Assembly: GCA_964343305.1 (NCBI GenBank)
Contig: CAYFJO010000035.1
Span: 1 to 46,133, forward strand
Direction: 5' to 3'
From: CAYFJO01 sp964343305
GTDB lineage: Bacteria; Planctomycetota; Planctomycetia; Pirellulales; Pirellulaceae
Length of the DNA: 46,133 bases
Shown here: positions 1-8,518 of the stretch, piece by piece
Layout of the letters: each line of letters begins with the position of its first letter
Numbering within the stretch: the first letter of the stretch is position 1
Notes under the pieces: generated by a model
Seen by the model: only the letters and a program-made list of their open reading frames with translations
Told to the model about the DNA's origin: nothing
Database searches by the model: none
Position numbers and translations under genes: made by a program

Positions 1-1574
1 CGGACGCGCCGCAGCGGCGGCTCTTTGTAATTGAAAACTTGCTCGTCGTTGGGCACCAAGCCATCGAGATTGATGTCGGTGTCGATCTCGCGTCCGAATT
101 GCCGGTAGAAGTTTTGCGTGTTCAGTTCGTAAACTTTGACGATCAGCATTTTCACATTTTTGACGAACAAATCGAGCGTCACGGGCTGGTCGACGGCGAA
201 TCGATTTTCATTCGTGTGGGCGAAGTCCAAATCGATGCGATCCTTGAGCGCCTGATACGTCGCGGGCGGCAGCATGGAGTACCACTGCTCCGCCTCGCCC
301 AGGCCGTTGACGATCTTTGTTTCGGCAAAGTTGTGCTTCAAGTAGAGATCGTTGATGTAGGCTTCGTAAGGTTTGTACGCGGTTTCCTTCACAAAAAAGT
401 GATGCAAGTAGCTGCGCACGAGCGGTTCGTCGTTGCCAACAGGCGGCAGCTTCGTTTGCGGAAAATTCGCGCCGAGATTAGCTCGCCAGCGCCGGTTTTC
501 TTCCAACGCCAGATACTTCTGATTCACGTAACCGACGCTGCGCGGCAGCTTGATGTACGTCATAAAGCGACCTTTGTCGTGCACACCTTGCGCGCGATCG
601 AAGGCCAGCCGATGGTAGAGCACGTGGGCCTTGAGCGAGTTGTGAACCGGTGCAAGTCGCGAAACGAAACTCCACAGCCGATCGAGATAAGCGACGAACT
701 GCTCATCATCGTGCCGCCAATCAACGTCATCGCTGGGATGCAACTTTGCGAGGTAAGTGTTGACGAAGTTCGTTTGATTCAACAGATCGGGCTTGAGTTT
801 CAAGCATTCATCAAGCTGTGCGAGCAAGAGATTTTGATGAATCTTGAACGAGCCGAAACCACGGCTGTACTTGTGATTCAAATCGTCGACAACAAGTTTG
901 GGCAGGTTGTCGTAGTCGGGACGAATCAGTCGTTGCAGCAAATGTCGTCGCCGATCGGCGCTGAGTTCTTCGCCGGTCAGCCAGTCGAGCGCCGTATCCT
1001 CAAAGTCTTGCAGGTTCGTGCGACGAGCCATCGCTTGCTTGGTGAGCGCCGGGCGGCTGATCAACTTCTGATCAAGCGAAGTCGGATGACTTGATTTCTG
1101 TCCCAGCGTTTCGCGCTGATGATTGAATTGGATTCCCAACTGGCTACGAATGTGCTCCAGCGACTTGGCCGGATCATTGTCATAAGTCAGCAATGCCTGG
1201 CGATTGAGAATCACGCGGACGCGCTGCGTATAGTTATGCCGCTTGACCCACGCTTTGACCAGCTCGTCGACGTTGTTAAACTGTTCGTTGTTTTGATAGT
1301 GCAGGCAGCGGAAATAGTAATAGTCTTCCGTGCCAGGAATGAGCTGGGCGAGTGGGACGGTGCGATCCTTGGCCAGCGCGAAATCTTCGACAAAACGAAT
1401 CTCGTCAGCTTGGAGGGCCGCGGCAAGCAGAACTAGAGCGCATTTCAAAACCGTAGCTGCACTCGCCAGAGTACGGATGAATGCTGGAGAACTCCGCGTT
1501 CTGGCGAACGCAGCTACAACACATTTGGGTTTTGAAATGCGCTCTAGTAACGTGGCTAGTGAGTTCGATTTCAT
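1..1574 (-). CDS. Large secreted protein, possibly alpha-2-macroglobulin-like, 3' part outside window
   Basis: An uninterrupted minus-strand reading frame runs from an ATG at 1574 to the window edge (about 524 codons, no stop), so the gene continues to the left. A ribosome site (gaggaa) lies about 8 bases upstream. The N-terminus is signal-peptide-like, but codons 11-47 are encoded by a MITE-like element (see 1436-1544). Without them the protein starts MKSNSLATLL-VLLAAALQA-DE, a normal signal peptide. The mature part is hydrophilic, rich in Tyr, Asn and Asp, with no motif I can name up to about residue 460. The last visible segment (KNVKMLIVKVYELNTQNFYR and an EIDTDINLDG stretch) resembles the MG domains of the large alpha-2-macroglobulin-like secreted proteins of planctomycetes. 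That assignment is tentative. The frame and the secretion signal are directly seen. The opposite-strand frames over this region are shadows. Confidence 0.8.
   Translation of the reverse strand, partial: MKSNSLATLLERISKPKCVVAAFARTRSSPAFIRTLASAATVLKCALVLLAAALQADEIRFVEDFALAKDRTVPLAQLIPGTEDYYYFRCLHYQNNEQFNNVDELVKAWVKRHNYTQRVRVILNRQALLTYDNDPAKSLEHIRSQLGIQFNHQRETLGQKSSHPTSLDQKLISRPALTKQAMARRTNLQDFEDTALDWLTGEELSADRRRHLLQRLIRPDYDNLPKLVVDDLNHKYSRGFGSFKIHQNLLLAQLDECLKLKPDLLNQTNFVNTYLAKLHPSDDVDWRHDDEQFVAYLDRLWSFVSRLAPVHNSLKAHVLYHRLAFDRAQGVHDKGRFMTYIKLPRSVGYVNQKYLALEENRRWRANLGANFPQTKLPPVGNDEPLVRSYLHHFFVKETAYKPYEAYINDLYLKHNFAETKIVNGLGEAEQWYSMLPPATYQALKDRIDLDFAHTNENRFAVDQPVTLDLFVKNVKMLIVKVYELNTQNFYRQFGREIDTDINLDGLVPNDEQVFNYKEPPLRRV
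1436..1544. mobile_element. MITE-like palindromic element, copy 1, inside a signal-peptide coding region
   Basis: The ends are long inverted repeats: gagcgcatttcaaaacc at the left and its complement ggttttgaaatgcgctc at the right. An inner pair follows (gtagctg / cagctac), and the middle forms a further hairpin (ctcgccagagta / ttctggcgaa). TA dinucleotides flank both ends (1434-1435 and 1545-1546), the target duplication typical of IS630/Tc1-mariner-related elements. Element plus one TA equals 111 bp, or 37 codons, so the host frame is kept and no stop is introduced on the minus strand. A second copy lies at 13668-13765. No transposase is encoded here, so it is non-autonomous. Confidence 0.8.
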
Positions 1575-1748
1575 TTTCTATTCCTCTTCATTATTCTTCT
1601 GCCAGTTGGCTCACTCATAAGTCTACCTTCGCACGATACAAGACGCATTACGATTTGCCGCCGGAAATCTTGTCTTGCGACTTGTCGCGCGCCATAATCA
1701 TCACCTGCCTTTATGCCCCTCAAAACATCCCACCTAGGAAGTGAAAAA

Positions 1749-3032
1749 ATGACCAGCCAGCTTCGATCGCTTTTTGTCGTGATTACGTTTACCAGCCTTC
1801 TTACGTCGTCGTTACGAGCCGAGAGCTGGCCAGGTTTTCGTGGCGCTGCCGGCACGGGCGTATCAACCGAAACCAAACTGCCGTCTGAGTGGTCCCAGTC
1901 GAAGAATCTTGCCTGGAAGGCGAAACTTGACGGGCGAGCAAATTCTTCGCCCTGTGTCACGGCCGATCACGTCTTCGTTACGACGCAACTCGACGACAAG
2001 TCGCTTTGGGTTGTGTGCGTGGCCCGCGAGAACGGCAAAGTCCGGTGGAACGTGAAAGTTGGGGCTGGCGAGCTGGCAGCCAAAGGGCCGAAGAATTTGT
2101 ACGCCCATCGTCACAATCCCGCGACGCCGACTTGTGCCGCCGATGACAAGAATGTGTGGACATTCTTCGGCACGGGACTTTTGCTCTGTCTCAATGCCAA
2201 GTCGGGTGATGTCGTTTGGTCGCGCGATATGGTCGAAGACTTTGGCGCGTACGACATCACGTTTGGCATGGGTTCGTCTCCGCGATTGTGGGGCGATGTG
2301 CTTTACGTCTCGTGCATGACGAAAGGCGCATCGTATGTCGTGGCACTCAACAAGTCTGACGGCAAGGAAGTTTGGAAGAAGGAACGACGTTTGCCAGCAG
2401 AATTTGACGGTCCCGATGCTTATTCGACACCCGTTGTTTTTAAAGAGCAACTACTTGTGTCGGGGTCCGATCACATCGACGCGTACGATTTGAAGTCGGG
2501 CAAACAACTTTGGCTCAGCAGTGGCTTGGATATCAAGAGCGAATTTGGACGCATCATCGCTTCGCCCGCGGTTTCGGATGAAGTCGTGATTGCCACGTCG
2601 GGCAATCCTGGCGGCGGTGGGCTTGGCCGGTCGATCGCGCTGAAGCCCGGCGGCAAGGGCGATGTGACCGAAAGCCATCGATTGTGGGTGTCTCAAAAGA
2701 CGACGCCCGATAGCTCGTCGCCGCTGGTCTACGAGGGACGCGTTTATATGGTCAGCCACGAGGGCATTGCCTCGTGTCTCGAGCCGACCACTGGCGAAAT
2801 CGCTTGGCGAAAACGCTTGAGCAAAGGGCCCTATTATGCGGCGTTGGTCGCTGGTGATGGCAAAGTGTATTTCCAAAGTATGGAAGGCGTTTGCACGGTG
2901 GTCGAAGCCGGCGACGAAGGCAAAGTGATCGCGGAAAACTCGTTGAGCGGTGAATTCTATGCGACGCCAGCGATTAGTGACGGAACGATCTTTTTGCGAT
3001 CCTACGAAGGGCTTTATGCGATTTCCGATTGA
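1749..3032 (+). CDS. Secreted PQQ-binding-like beta-propeller repeat protein
   Basis: A 427-residue protein. I chose the ATG at 1749 because aggaag lies 6-9 bases upstream and the product then begins with a clear signal peptide (MTSQLRSLFVVITFTSLL...SLRA, cleavage before ES). An in-frame ATG 36 bases upstream lacks this. The body repeats the propeller-blade signature in which Gly-Lys/Asp is followed by a Trp strand (NGKVRWNV, SGDVVWSRDM, DGKEVWKKE, SGKQLWLSS, TGEIAWRKR). This is the PQQ/BamB-like eight-blade fold. Planctomycetes carry many such proteins, usually of unknown role. I see no dehydrogenase active-site segment, so enzyme activity should not be assumed. It is divergent from the large secreted protein gene, with a 174-bp shared upstream region. 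Confidence 0.88.
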   Translation: MTSQLRSLFVVITFTSLLTSSLRAESWPGFRGAAGTGVSTETKLPSEWSQSKNLAWKAKLDGRANSSPCVTADHVFVTTQLDDKSLWVVCVARENGKVRWNVKVGAGELAAKGPKNLYAHRHNPATPTCAADDKNVWTFFGTGLLLCLNAKSGDVVWSRDMVEDFGAYDITFGMGSSPRLWGDVLYVSCMTKGASYVVALNKSDGKEVWKKERRLPAEFDGPDAYSTPVVFKEQLLVSGSDHIDAYDLKSGKQLWLSSGLDIKSEFGRIIASPAVSDEVVIATSGNPGGGGLGRSIALKPGGKGDVTESHRLWVSQKTTPDSSSPLVYEGRVYMVSHEGIASCLEPTTGEIAWRKRLSKGPYYAALVAGDGKVYFQSMEGVCTVVEAGDEGKVIAENSLSGEFYATPAISDGTIFLRSYEGLYAISD

Positions 3033-3070
3033 TCATGCCCGTTGAATCGAAGTGAATTGAAGGCAATTCC

Positions 3071-3099
3071 TTGGAGATATCTGAGGGTGCAACTACAAT
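3071..3099 (+). promoter_or_regulatory. Possible sigma-70 promoter upstream of the HsdR-N-like gene
   Basis: TTGGAG (3071-3076) and TACAAT (3094-3099) are separated by 17 bases, about 65 bases upstream of the start at 3166. The -10 box matches consensus at 5 of 6 positions and the -35 box at only 3 of 6. The spacing and position are right, but this is weak evidence. Confidence 0.3.
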
Positions 3100-3165
3100 G
3101 TACGGTTTATGTAAAATCCCTTCGTATGCTCCAAAACCAGCGTGGATGCAGGAAAGGCTCACCCG

Positions 3166-4008
3166 ATGTCGCAGCCAGCGGCGAATCCGACGGGACAATC
3201 GGATGCCGAGATTGCTGCGTCAATCCGCGCTCATATTCTGCCCACATCCAAACGGCTTCGTAATTACCCCGAACAGTTTGTCGAACTACAAACGATTCGC
3301 CAGGAAATCATCACGCCGTTTCTGCAGGCGTTGGGCTACAACTTTGAAAGCTTCGCCGCCGTCGTTTCCGACTTTCCACCCGACCCCGAGTTTCGAAAAC
3401 GCAAGGTCGACTTTGCGATGATGGAACACGGGGCAGAGTCACTGCTGGTCAATTGCACTTCGCCACAAACGCCGTTTCGTCCCGTCGAAGCTCGACAGAT
3501 TGTTTGGTTCTTAGAACACTCGCGCGCGGACGTCGGCATTATTACCAACGGGTTCGAGTTTCGATGTTTTTCGACTTGGGGCGAGCCGCGGAACGAGCCG
3601 TTTTTTGAATTCCGTCTCGACTACACCAGCTCTCGTATTTACGAAGAATTGGCTCCGTTGAGCAAGCCATTGATTCAAAGCGAGCAAACGCGGGCGTTTG
3701 TTGAGAAGAAACGCCGTACGCGATTGGTTCAACAGGCATTGATCGAAGAATACAACATGCCGTCGGCCGACTTTGCCCAAGTGTTGCTTGAGCGAGCAGG
3801 GCTCAGTCACGAAGAGGATCCCGAAATCGTGCGCGACGCGTTTTTCTGGTTAGTCAACAACTCGTTGAATACCGCGTTGCTTTCCCATCGCCAGCGTACC
3901 AATCCATCAAGCGTCGCGCCCTCGAAAAACGGCGACTCTGCGGCACCTGCGGAAAACCAAGACTCCGACGATGAAAGTGGCGACGGTCAAGTGCGTGTGG
4001 CAAGCTAA
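3166..4008 (+). CDS. Solitary type I restriction HsdR N-terminal-like domain protein, nuclease residues missing
   Basis: A 280-residue cytoplasmic protein. The ATG at 3166 is preceded by ggaaagg at a 9-base distance. A GTG 24 bases upstream is an alternative. Residues about 30-150 resemble the HsdR_N family (PF04313/PF13588), the PD-(D/E)xK nuclease domain of type I restriction R subunits: a YPE-x-x-VELQTIRQEIITPFLQALGY helix, then a KRKVDF strand containing the conserved Asp (D82), then a LLVNCTS strand. In active enzymes that last strand carries E-x-K. Here the positions read N96 and T98, so the nuclease is probably dead. A GIITNGFEFRCF segment typical of the fold follows. The C-terminal 60 residues are polar and low-complexity. 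No hsdM, hsdS or helicase gene is nearby. The stop codon overlaps that of the convergent sulfatase gene by three bases. Confidence 0.7.
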   Translation: MSQPAANPTGQSDAEIAASIRAHILPTSKRLRNYPEQFVELQTIRQEIITPFLQALGYNFESFAAVVSDFPPDPEFRKRKVDFAMMEHGAESLLVNCTSPQTPFRPVEARQIVWFLEHSRADVGIITNGFEFRCFSTWGEPRNEPFFEFRLDYTSSRIYEELAPLSKPLIQSEQTRAFVEKKRRTRLVQQALIEEYNMPSADFAQVLLERAGLSHEEDPEIVRDAFFWLVNNSLNTALLSHRQRTNPSSVAPSKNGDSAAPAENQDSDDESGDGQVRVAS

Positions 4009-5453
4009 CGCTTGGGTGGCGGGATCGTCTTTGGTTTCACGTTGAGAACTGGATCGTTCACTTCGTTTTGCCACTTCTTCATCTTGGCAAGCAAGTCCTT
4101 CAGAACTGGCTGATGTTTCTTTTCGTTCGACAGATCATTCAACTCGTCGGGATCATCTTTAAGGTTGAATAATTGGTAGCGGTTGATCTGTGGATAGTGA
4201 ATTGCCTTCCACTCGTCGGTTCGAATCATCCGCTGCCTGTCACGGAAATAGCCGAAGATGTGGGGATAGACTGACTTTTGTTTTCCAGCGATGACGCCAC
4301 TCAGGCTCTTTCCTTCGACAGACTTCGGAATTTCTGTGCCGGCGAAGTTGCACGCCGTGGGAAAGAGATCGCGCAGATAAACTTGAGCGTCGCGACGTTC
4401 GCCTTGAGGAATTCCGGGGCCGTGAAAAATCAGCGGAACGCCAATCGTGTGTTCGTACATGTTTTGCTTGCCGCGAATCCCGTGGCTACCGACGCCCAGC
4501 CCGTGGTCGCTTGAGTAGATGACGATCGTCTTGTCCCACTGTCCAGTCTCTTTTAGGGTCGTGATCATTCGACCGATCTCTTGGTCCATGTGCGAAATCA
4601 CCGAGTAGTACATGCCGATCACCTCGCGTACGAGTTGCTTGGAACGTGGCCAAGGCATGAGCCGTTCGTCGCGACCTTCGTAGTTGCCGTGGTCAAACGG
4701 GTGCTGCGGCAGATAGTTCTTGGGCAGCAGCATTTTCTCGAACGGATACATCTCGTCGAATCCGGTGGGCATGAACAGCGGATCGTGAGGTGCCGTGAAA
4801 CTAACCTGTAGGAACCACGGCTTGTTCGTTTTGCGCTCCATCAACTCGATGGCGGCGTCGGCGAAGTGGGCGCTGATATCCGGCGTTAGGCCAACGCCTT
4901 TTTCTGGGAACAGTTTTCCATCCTCTGTCTGAAAAATCCAACCGCGATAGCCCGTGACTTTGCTGCCTTTCCAATCGACCTGATCTTTTGCGAACTTGCC
5001 ACCGCCACCTCGATACAATCCGACGCACTCTTCGAAGCCATGATCGCGCGGCAAGCCGCGATTGTGCCACTTGCCGACAAACCAGGTGTGATAGCCAGCC
5101 TCGCGCATCGTCCGCGGCCAGAGGGCTAGCTCCGGTTTGATTTGTCGTCCGAAGTCCAACACGCCGTTGCGAAAGCTGCTGCAGCCGGACAGGATTTCGG
5201 CGCGGCTGGGGGTGCAGATGGGATTGCCGCAGGTTGCGCGAGTGAAGACTGTGCCGTTGCGCGCGAGTGCGTCGAGGTTTGGCGTTTTGATAACCTTGTT
5301 GCCCAAAGCGGAGATGGTGTCTGGGCGTTGGTCGTCGGAGAGTAAGAACAAGATGTTTGGACGGCGTTTGTTTTGTTCGCTGGCTTGGGTGTCGAGCGAT
5401 GAGATGCCGGAGAGGATCGCGAGGACGAGGAAGGTGACGCGATGGGAGAACAT
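4005..5453 (-). CDS. Secreted sulfatase (type I, formylglycine-dependent)
   Basis: A 482-residue sulfatase. The ATG at 5453 has aaggaa 8 bases upstream and opens a signal peptide (MFSHRVTFLVLAILSGISSL, cleavage near QAS-EQ). An upstream extension of the frame is not needed. The metal-binding start is ILFLLSDDQRPD (D40, D41). The catalytic cysteine lies in CTPSR (C80), the CxPSR motif that formylglycine-generating enzyme converts. Further conserved parts are GKWHNRG, a TAPHDP strand and SSDHGLGVGSHG. The family hydrolyses sulfate esters, in planctomycetes usually of algal polysaccharides, outside the cytoplasm. The true substrate cannot be read from sequence. It stands alone, convergent with the HsdR-N-like gene and divergent from the TIGR03067 gene. 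Confidence 0.93.
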   Translation of the reverse strand: MFSHRVTFLVLAILSGISSLDTQASEQNKRRPNILFLLSDDQRPDTISALGNKVIKTPNLDALARNGTVFTRATCGNPICTPSRAEILSGCSSFRNGVLDFGRQIKPELALWPRTMREAGYHTWFVGKWHNRGLPRDHGFEECVGLYRGGGGKFAKDQVDWKGSKVTGYRGWIFQTEDGKLFPEKGVGLTPDISAHFADAAIELMERKTNKPWFLQVSFTAPHDPLFMPTGFDEMYPFEKMLLPKNYLPQHPFDHGNYEGRDERLMPWPRSKQLVREVIGMYYSVISHMDQEIGRMITTLKETGQWDKTIVIYSSDHGLGVGSHGIRGKQNMYEHTIGVPLIFHGPGIPQGERRDAQVYLRDLFPTACNFAGTEIPKSVEGKSLSGVIAGKQKSVYPHIFGYFRDRQRMIRTDEWKAIHYPQINRYQLFNLKDDPDELNDLSNEKKHQPVLKDLLAKMKKWQNEVNDPVLNVKPKTIPPPKR

Positions 5454-5660
5454 TGTAGATTCCTTGGGTGTAGATGATTGATTAAAACGGTGGGGAGTTG
5501 GGATCGGGTACTGGGTGCTGGGTACGACGTGACTCGGCACTTGTTGCTCGATTATAATGCTGCACGTACTCCCTTTTCCAATTGTCCCGGAAAGGATCAT
5601 GTTGACCCCGGAAGGTCGGGTGTCACACAACAACCTGTCCGATCACTTCAAGGAGAATTC

Positions 5661-6098
5661 ATGTCGCAACGCACCAATCCAATCGCCCTCGTTCTCTCAC
5701 TGGTCTTGGCAGCCGTCTTGTTTGCGGACGAAAAGCAAGACCTTGTGAAACTGCAAGGCACCTGGAATACCAAAAAAGGGCCAGTGAAGGACATGGTGAT
5801 GACAATCGACGGAAACAAGTTTAGCCTTAAATCAGAAGGCCAGGAATTCAAAGGCACGTTTGTGATCGACAGCTCGAAGACGCCGAAAACCATGGACCTA
5901 ACGGTGACCGGCGGCGAGGGAGTTGAGTTGTCGGAATACAAGGGCAAGACGTCGAAAGCGATTTACGAATTGGACGGCGAGACGTTTAAGTGGTGTGCCA
6001 ACGAGCCTGGCAAAGATGGGCGTCCAACCAAGTTTGATAAAGATGACGGCGCCGATATCGACGCATTACTTGTCGTATTTGAACGCGAGAAACACTAA
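5661..6098 (+). CDS. Secreted TIGR03067-type planctomycete domain protein
   Basis: A 145-residue protein starting at the ATG at 5661, with a strong aaggaga site 4-5 bases upstream. The signal peptide MSQRTNPIALVLSLVLAAVL ends at FA-DE. The mature part has the pattern DLVKLQGTWNTKKGP, then VMTIDGNKF, a GTFVIDSSKTPKTMDLT strand, and YELDGETFKWCANEPGKDGR near the end. This is the lipocalin-like TIGR03067 family found in many copies in planctomycetes. Its function is unknown; binding of a small ligand is only suggested by the fold. Codons upstream of 5661 in the same frame lack coding character. Confidence 0.87.
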   Translation: MSQRTNPIALVLSLVLAAVLFADEKQDLVKLQGTWNTKKGPVKDMVMTIDGNKFSLKSEGQEFKGTFVIDSSKTPKTMDLTVTGGEGVELSEYKGKTSKAIYELDGETFKWCANEPGKDGRPTKFDKDDGADIDALLVVFEREKH

Positions 6099-6122
6099 GT
6101 CCGCGAGACAGAGGACGCCGTC

Positions 6123-6983
6123 CTAGCGGCCAAATACAAATCCAAACGTAAACGCAGACACGATCATCTCTTGATCAGCGGTGAATGGATCGTTTTGACG
6201 TCCGATTCCCTGGCCGAAGCCAAGGATGTCAATCCCGGAAACGATGGAGATGTCTTTCGTGAGGATGTAGGCTGCTTCCGCTCGAACGTTGGCTCCCCAC
6301 ACAAATTCGTCACCGGACGAGTTATTGCTCGGGCCGGCGGGATTGTTGTAGGCTTGAAAGTTTTGCATCACGAAACCGCGACCTTCGGTGGACAATTGCC
6401 AACGGCCCTTGCGGCGAAACCAGCGTGTTCCCAACTGAGCACCAACCATGTTGTTTGAAGTGGAAGCGATGTTGAGTGTGACACCATCTGGGAAAGTAAT
6501 GACTCGATCCTGAAAGTTCACGAACCGAGGTCCCGCAAAAACCTCGACGATCCCACCGTCTTCGAGGGGATTAAGCCGGAAGACGCGATTCACTTCGATG
6601 CTGTTCAACTCCGTCGTGACAGGAACGGATTGCCGATAGATCTCGGCGGACCAACCTTTTTGTTCGTTGGTCATATAGCCGATTTGAAATCGGTTTCCCC
6701 ACCCCCACTGGCCTCGGTTCGCGGTGGCAAGTCCAGTGGCTGTGCCGGAAGGTCCTGAGAGACTCATCAACATGCGGCGGTAGTCAAAATACCAACCGAT
6801 CGGTGCGTCGGGCCCGTTGCCAAATTCGGACCATTCGGCTGGGGCAAAAAACTGCATGTCATGATCGAAGTAACCTGCTTCAAACGGCGAGGCGGGTGGC
6901 TCTTGTGAGAAGCTGTTGGAACCGATGCAAACACATCCAATCAAGGCTGCCAGAACGATGCGACTTCGATTTTTGGCCATCAT
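6123..6983 (-). CDS. Outer-membrane beta-barrel-like protein
   Basis: About 286 residues. I start at the ATG ATG pair at 6983/6980, where ggaa lies 5-8 bases upstream and a signal peptide follows (MMAKNRSRIVLAALIGCVCI...SFS-QEPP). The mature chain alternates hydrophobic and polar residues with many Gly, Asn and aromatic residues (RQSVPVTTELNSIEVNRVFR, VWGANVRAEAAYI). It ends in a strand finishing with Phe-Gly-Arg (FTFGFVFGR), as expected for a barrel inserted in the outer membrane. It resembles the BBP7-like barrel proteins of planctomycetes, but I cannot name the subfamily. It is convergent with the TIGR03067 gene, 24 bp apart. Confidence 0.75.
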   Translation of the reverse strand: MMAKNRSRIVLAALIGCVCIGSNSFSQEPPASPFEAGYFDHDMQFFAPAEWSEFGNGPDAPIGWYFDYRRMLMSLSGPSGTATGLATANRGQWGWGNRFQIGYMTNEQKGWSAEIYRQSVPVTTELNSIEVNRVFRLNPLEDGGIVEVFAGPRFVNFQDRVITFPDGVTLNIASTSNNMVGAQLGTRWFRRKGRWQLSTEGRGFVMQNFQAYNNPAGPSNNSSGDEFVWGANVRAEAAYILTKDISIVSGIDILGFGQGIGRQNDPFTADQEMIVSAFTFGFVFGR

Positions 6984-7431
6984 TTCATTCCGTTGAATTG
7001 CGAAGAGCCACATGGGCGCGTCTTACGTGCTGTTGGTACACAATCCTTCACGTGACGGGATTATCGGATGTGCCCGTTGTGGAAGTTGAGTAAGAAAGGT
7101 AAAGAATTCCGATCTTTACGATTTTTCCGCCAACCGAAGAGTTTGCCAGGAAAAGCAGTGGCTTAAATGGAAAAAGGTGGCCCCCACAGGTGGGGCAGGT
7201 ACCTGGGGGGCCGATAGCTAGAGAGAGTAAACCTCCCAAGGTAATGACCATGCTTAGCGGGGGGTTGTACTCCATACAAGTGGGTACCTGCAAGAATCGA
7301 GTACATCGTTGCCTTTCTACACTCTGTGGCCGATTTGATGTCGGTCAATTGTGAATGCGTCTGTAACGGCCTATATTTCCGGTGGTAACTACCGTTTGTG
7401 AGTTTCGTGTATCCAACCGAGAGAAATCGTC
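6984..7431. other. Intergenic region with a GC-rich foldable segment
   Basis: About 450 bases between a leftward and a rightward gene. Around 7178-7215 the run of cccccac / gtgggg and ggtacctggggggcc can pair in several ways, and ggtacctgc recurs at 7284-7292. The frame on the minus strand across 7048-7293 has no ribosome site or recognisable product. I see no riboswitch consensus. Promoters for both genes should lie here but none stands out. Confidence 0.4.
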
Positions 7432-8370
7432 ATGGTATTCCACCAGCGTGTTCTATATCTAACTCTGCCGCTGCTGTTGCTCTGTTGCGTCTGCCGGTCG
7501 GACGACGCCCAAAAAGCATCTCGCGATGAATCCGCTGGTGCCCGAGGCAAAGCAAAATCCACCACTCCGTTCGTTCGCGTTCGTGAACTTGACGATGGCG
7601 AGCCGGCTGCTTTGGAAACAGCCATCGTTCGCTTCGCTAGTCCGACTGGCAAGGAGCCGTCCATTGTCGTGGATTTGATTGGCGTGGTTCATATCGGCGA
7701 CCAAACGTACTACGAAAAGCTGAACGCGATCTTTCCGCAATATGATGCATTGCTGTATGAACTGGTTGCCCCAGAGAACGCACGCGTGCCGCGCGCTGGC
7801 GACAAGCGTCGATCGGGAAGCATGCTCTCAGGTGTTCAACGCATGATGAAAAGTATGCTTGACCTGGAATTTCAACTCGACCACATCGACTACACCGAAA
7901 AGAACTTTGTCCACGCCGACATGTCGCCCAAGGAATTTGCCAAGACGATGAGCGACCGCAACGAGAGTTTTCTAAAGATGTTCTTCAAGGCGATGGGCCA
8001 TGGCGCGGCGATGCAGGCCAAGGACCCAGAGCGCTTCAATGACGCCGCCATGCTGATGGCCTTGTTCGCCAGGGACCGTGCATTGCGTTTGAAGCGTCTG
8101 ATGGCGCGGCAATTCGAAGACTTGGAAACGATGACGGTCATGTTCAATGGACCAGACGGATCGACGATTATCACCGAGCGCAATAAGAAGGCCTTTAAGG
8201 TCATGGATCGCGAGATCACGGCGGGCAAGAAGCGCCTTGGAGTCTTTTATGGGGCGGGACACTTGCCTGACATGGAGCAGCGGCTGATCAACGACTATGG
8301 TTTGGAGCTAAAGGAAGTGCGATGGTTGAGCGCGTGGTCGCTTCAGCCGAAAGAGAAATCCAAGGACTAA
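7432..8370 (+). CDS. TraB/GumN (Tiki-like) family protein, secreted
   Basis: A 312-residue protein with an N-terminal signal peptide (MVFHQRVLYLTLPLLLLCCVC, end near CRS-DDAQ). If the Cys near residue 20 is lipidated it could be a lipoprotein, but the lipobox is poor. The TraB/GumN features are DLIGVVHIGDQTYY (the conserved GxxH near the start), DALLYELVAPE (conserved Glu), and GVFYGAGHLPDME near the end (conserved GAGH). These are the positions of the metal-binding residues in Tiki-type proteases. Whether this protein is a protease is inference. A short palindrome (8367-8385) overlaps the stop codon and may end transcription. The next gene starts 148 bases downstream. Confidence 0.8.
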   Translation: MVFHQRVLYLTLPLLLLCCVCRSDDAQKASRDESAGARGKAKSTTPFVRVRELDDGEPAALETAIVRFASPTGKEPSIVVDLIGVVHIGDQTYYEKLNAIFPQYDALLYELVAPENARVPRAGDKRRSGSMLSGVQRMMKSMLDLEFQLDHIDYTEKNFVHADMSPKEFAKTMSDRNESFLKMFFKAMGHGAAMQAKDPERFNDAAMLMALFARDRALRLKRLMARQFEDLETMTVMFNGPDGSTIITERNKKAFKVMDREITAGKKRLGVFYGAGHLPDMEQRLINDYGLELKEVRWLSAWSLQPKEKSKD

Positions 8371-8385
8371 ACTTCCGAAGTTTAG
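8367..8385. terminator. Palindrome ctaaacttccgaagtttag at the end of the TraB-like gene
   Basis: The sequence is a perfect 9-base inverted repeat around one central C and includes the stop codon. There is no U-run, so a classical terminator is not assured. The same core (aaacttccga / tcggaagttt) forms the stem of the hairpin at 11838-11870, which does have a T-run. This suggests a shared terminator-like element. Confidence 0.4.
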
Positions 8386-8518
8386 GAAACCCTGGGAAGT
8401 CGGGGACATCTGCAACCTTCCTTTACAGTTCGCCGACGTTGCTTCATACTACCGACTTGAGCAGAACGATCGTCCCGCGATTAGACCCTCCTGACGGATT
8501 AATACGGAGTGTGCACGG

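Noticed and set aside
39..1094. A 351-codon plus-strand open frame
   Set aside because: It lies antisense to the open minus-strand gene, which has signal peptide, ribosome site and coding character. The plus frame has no recognisable product.
7048..7293. An 81-codon minus-strand frame with a CPTCGG motif
   Set aside because: It has no ribosome site and the motif falls in a GC-rich foldable stretch, so it is probably chance.
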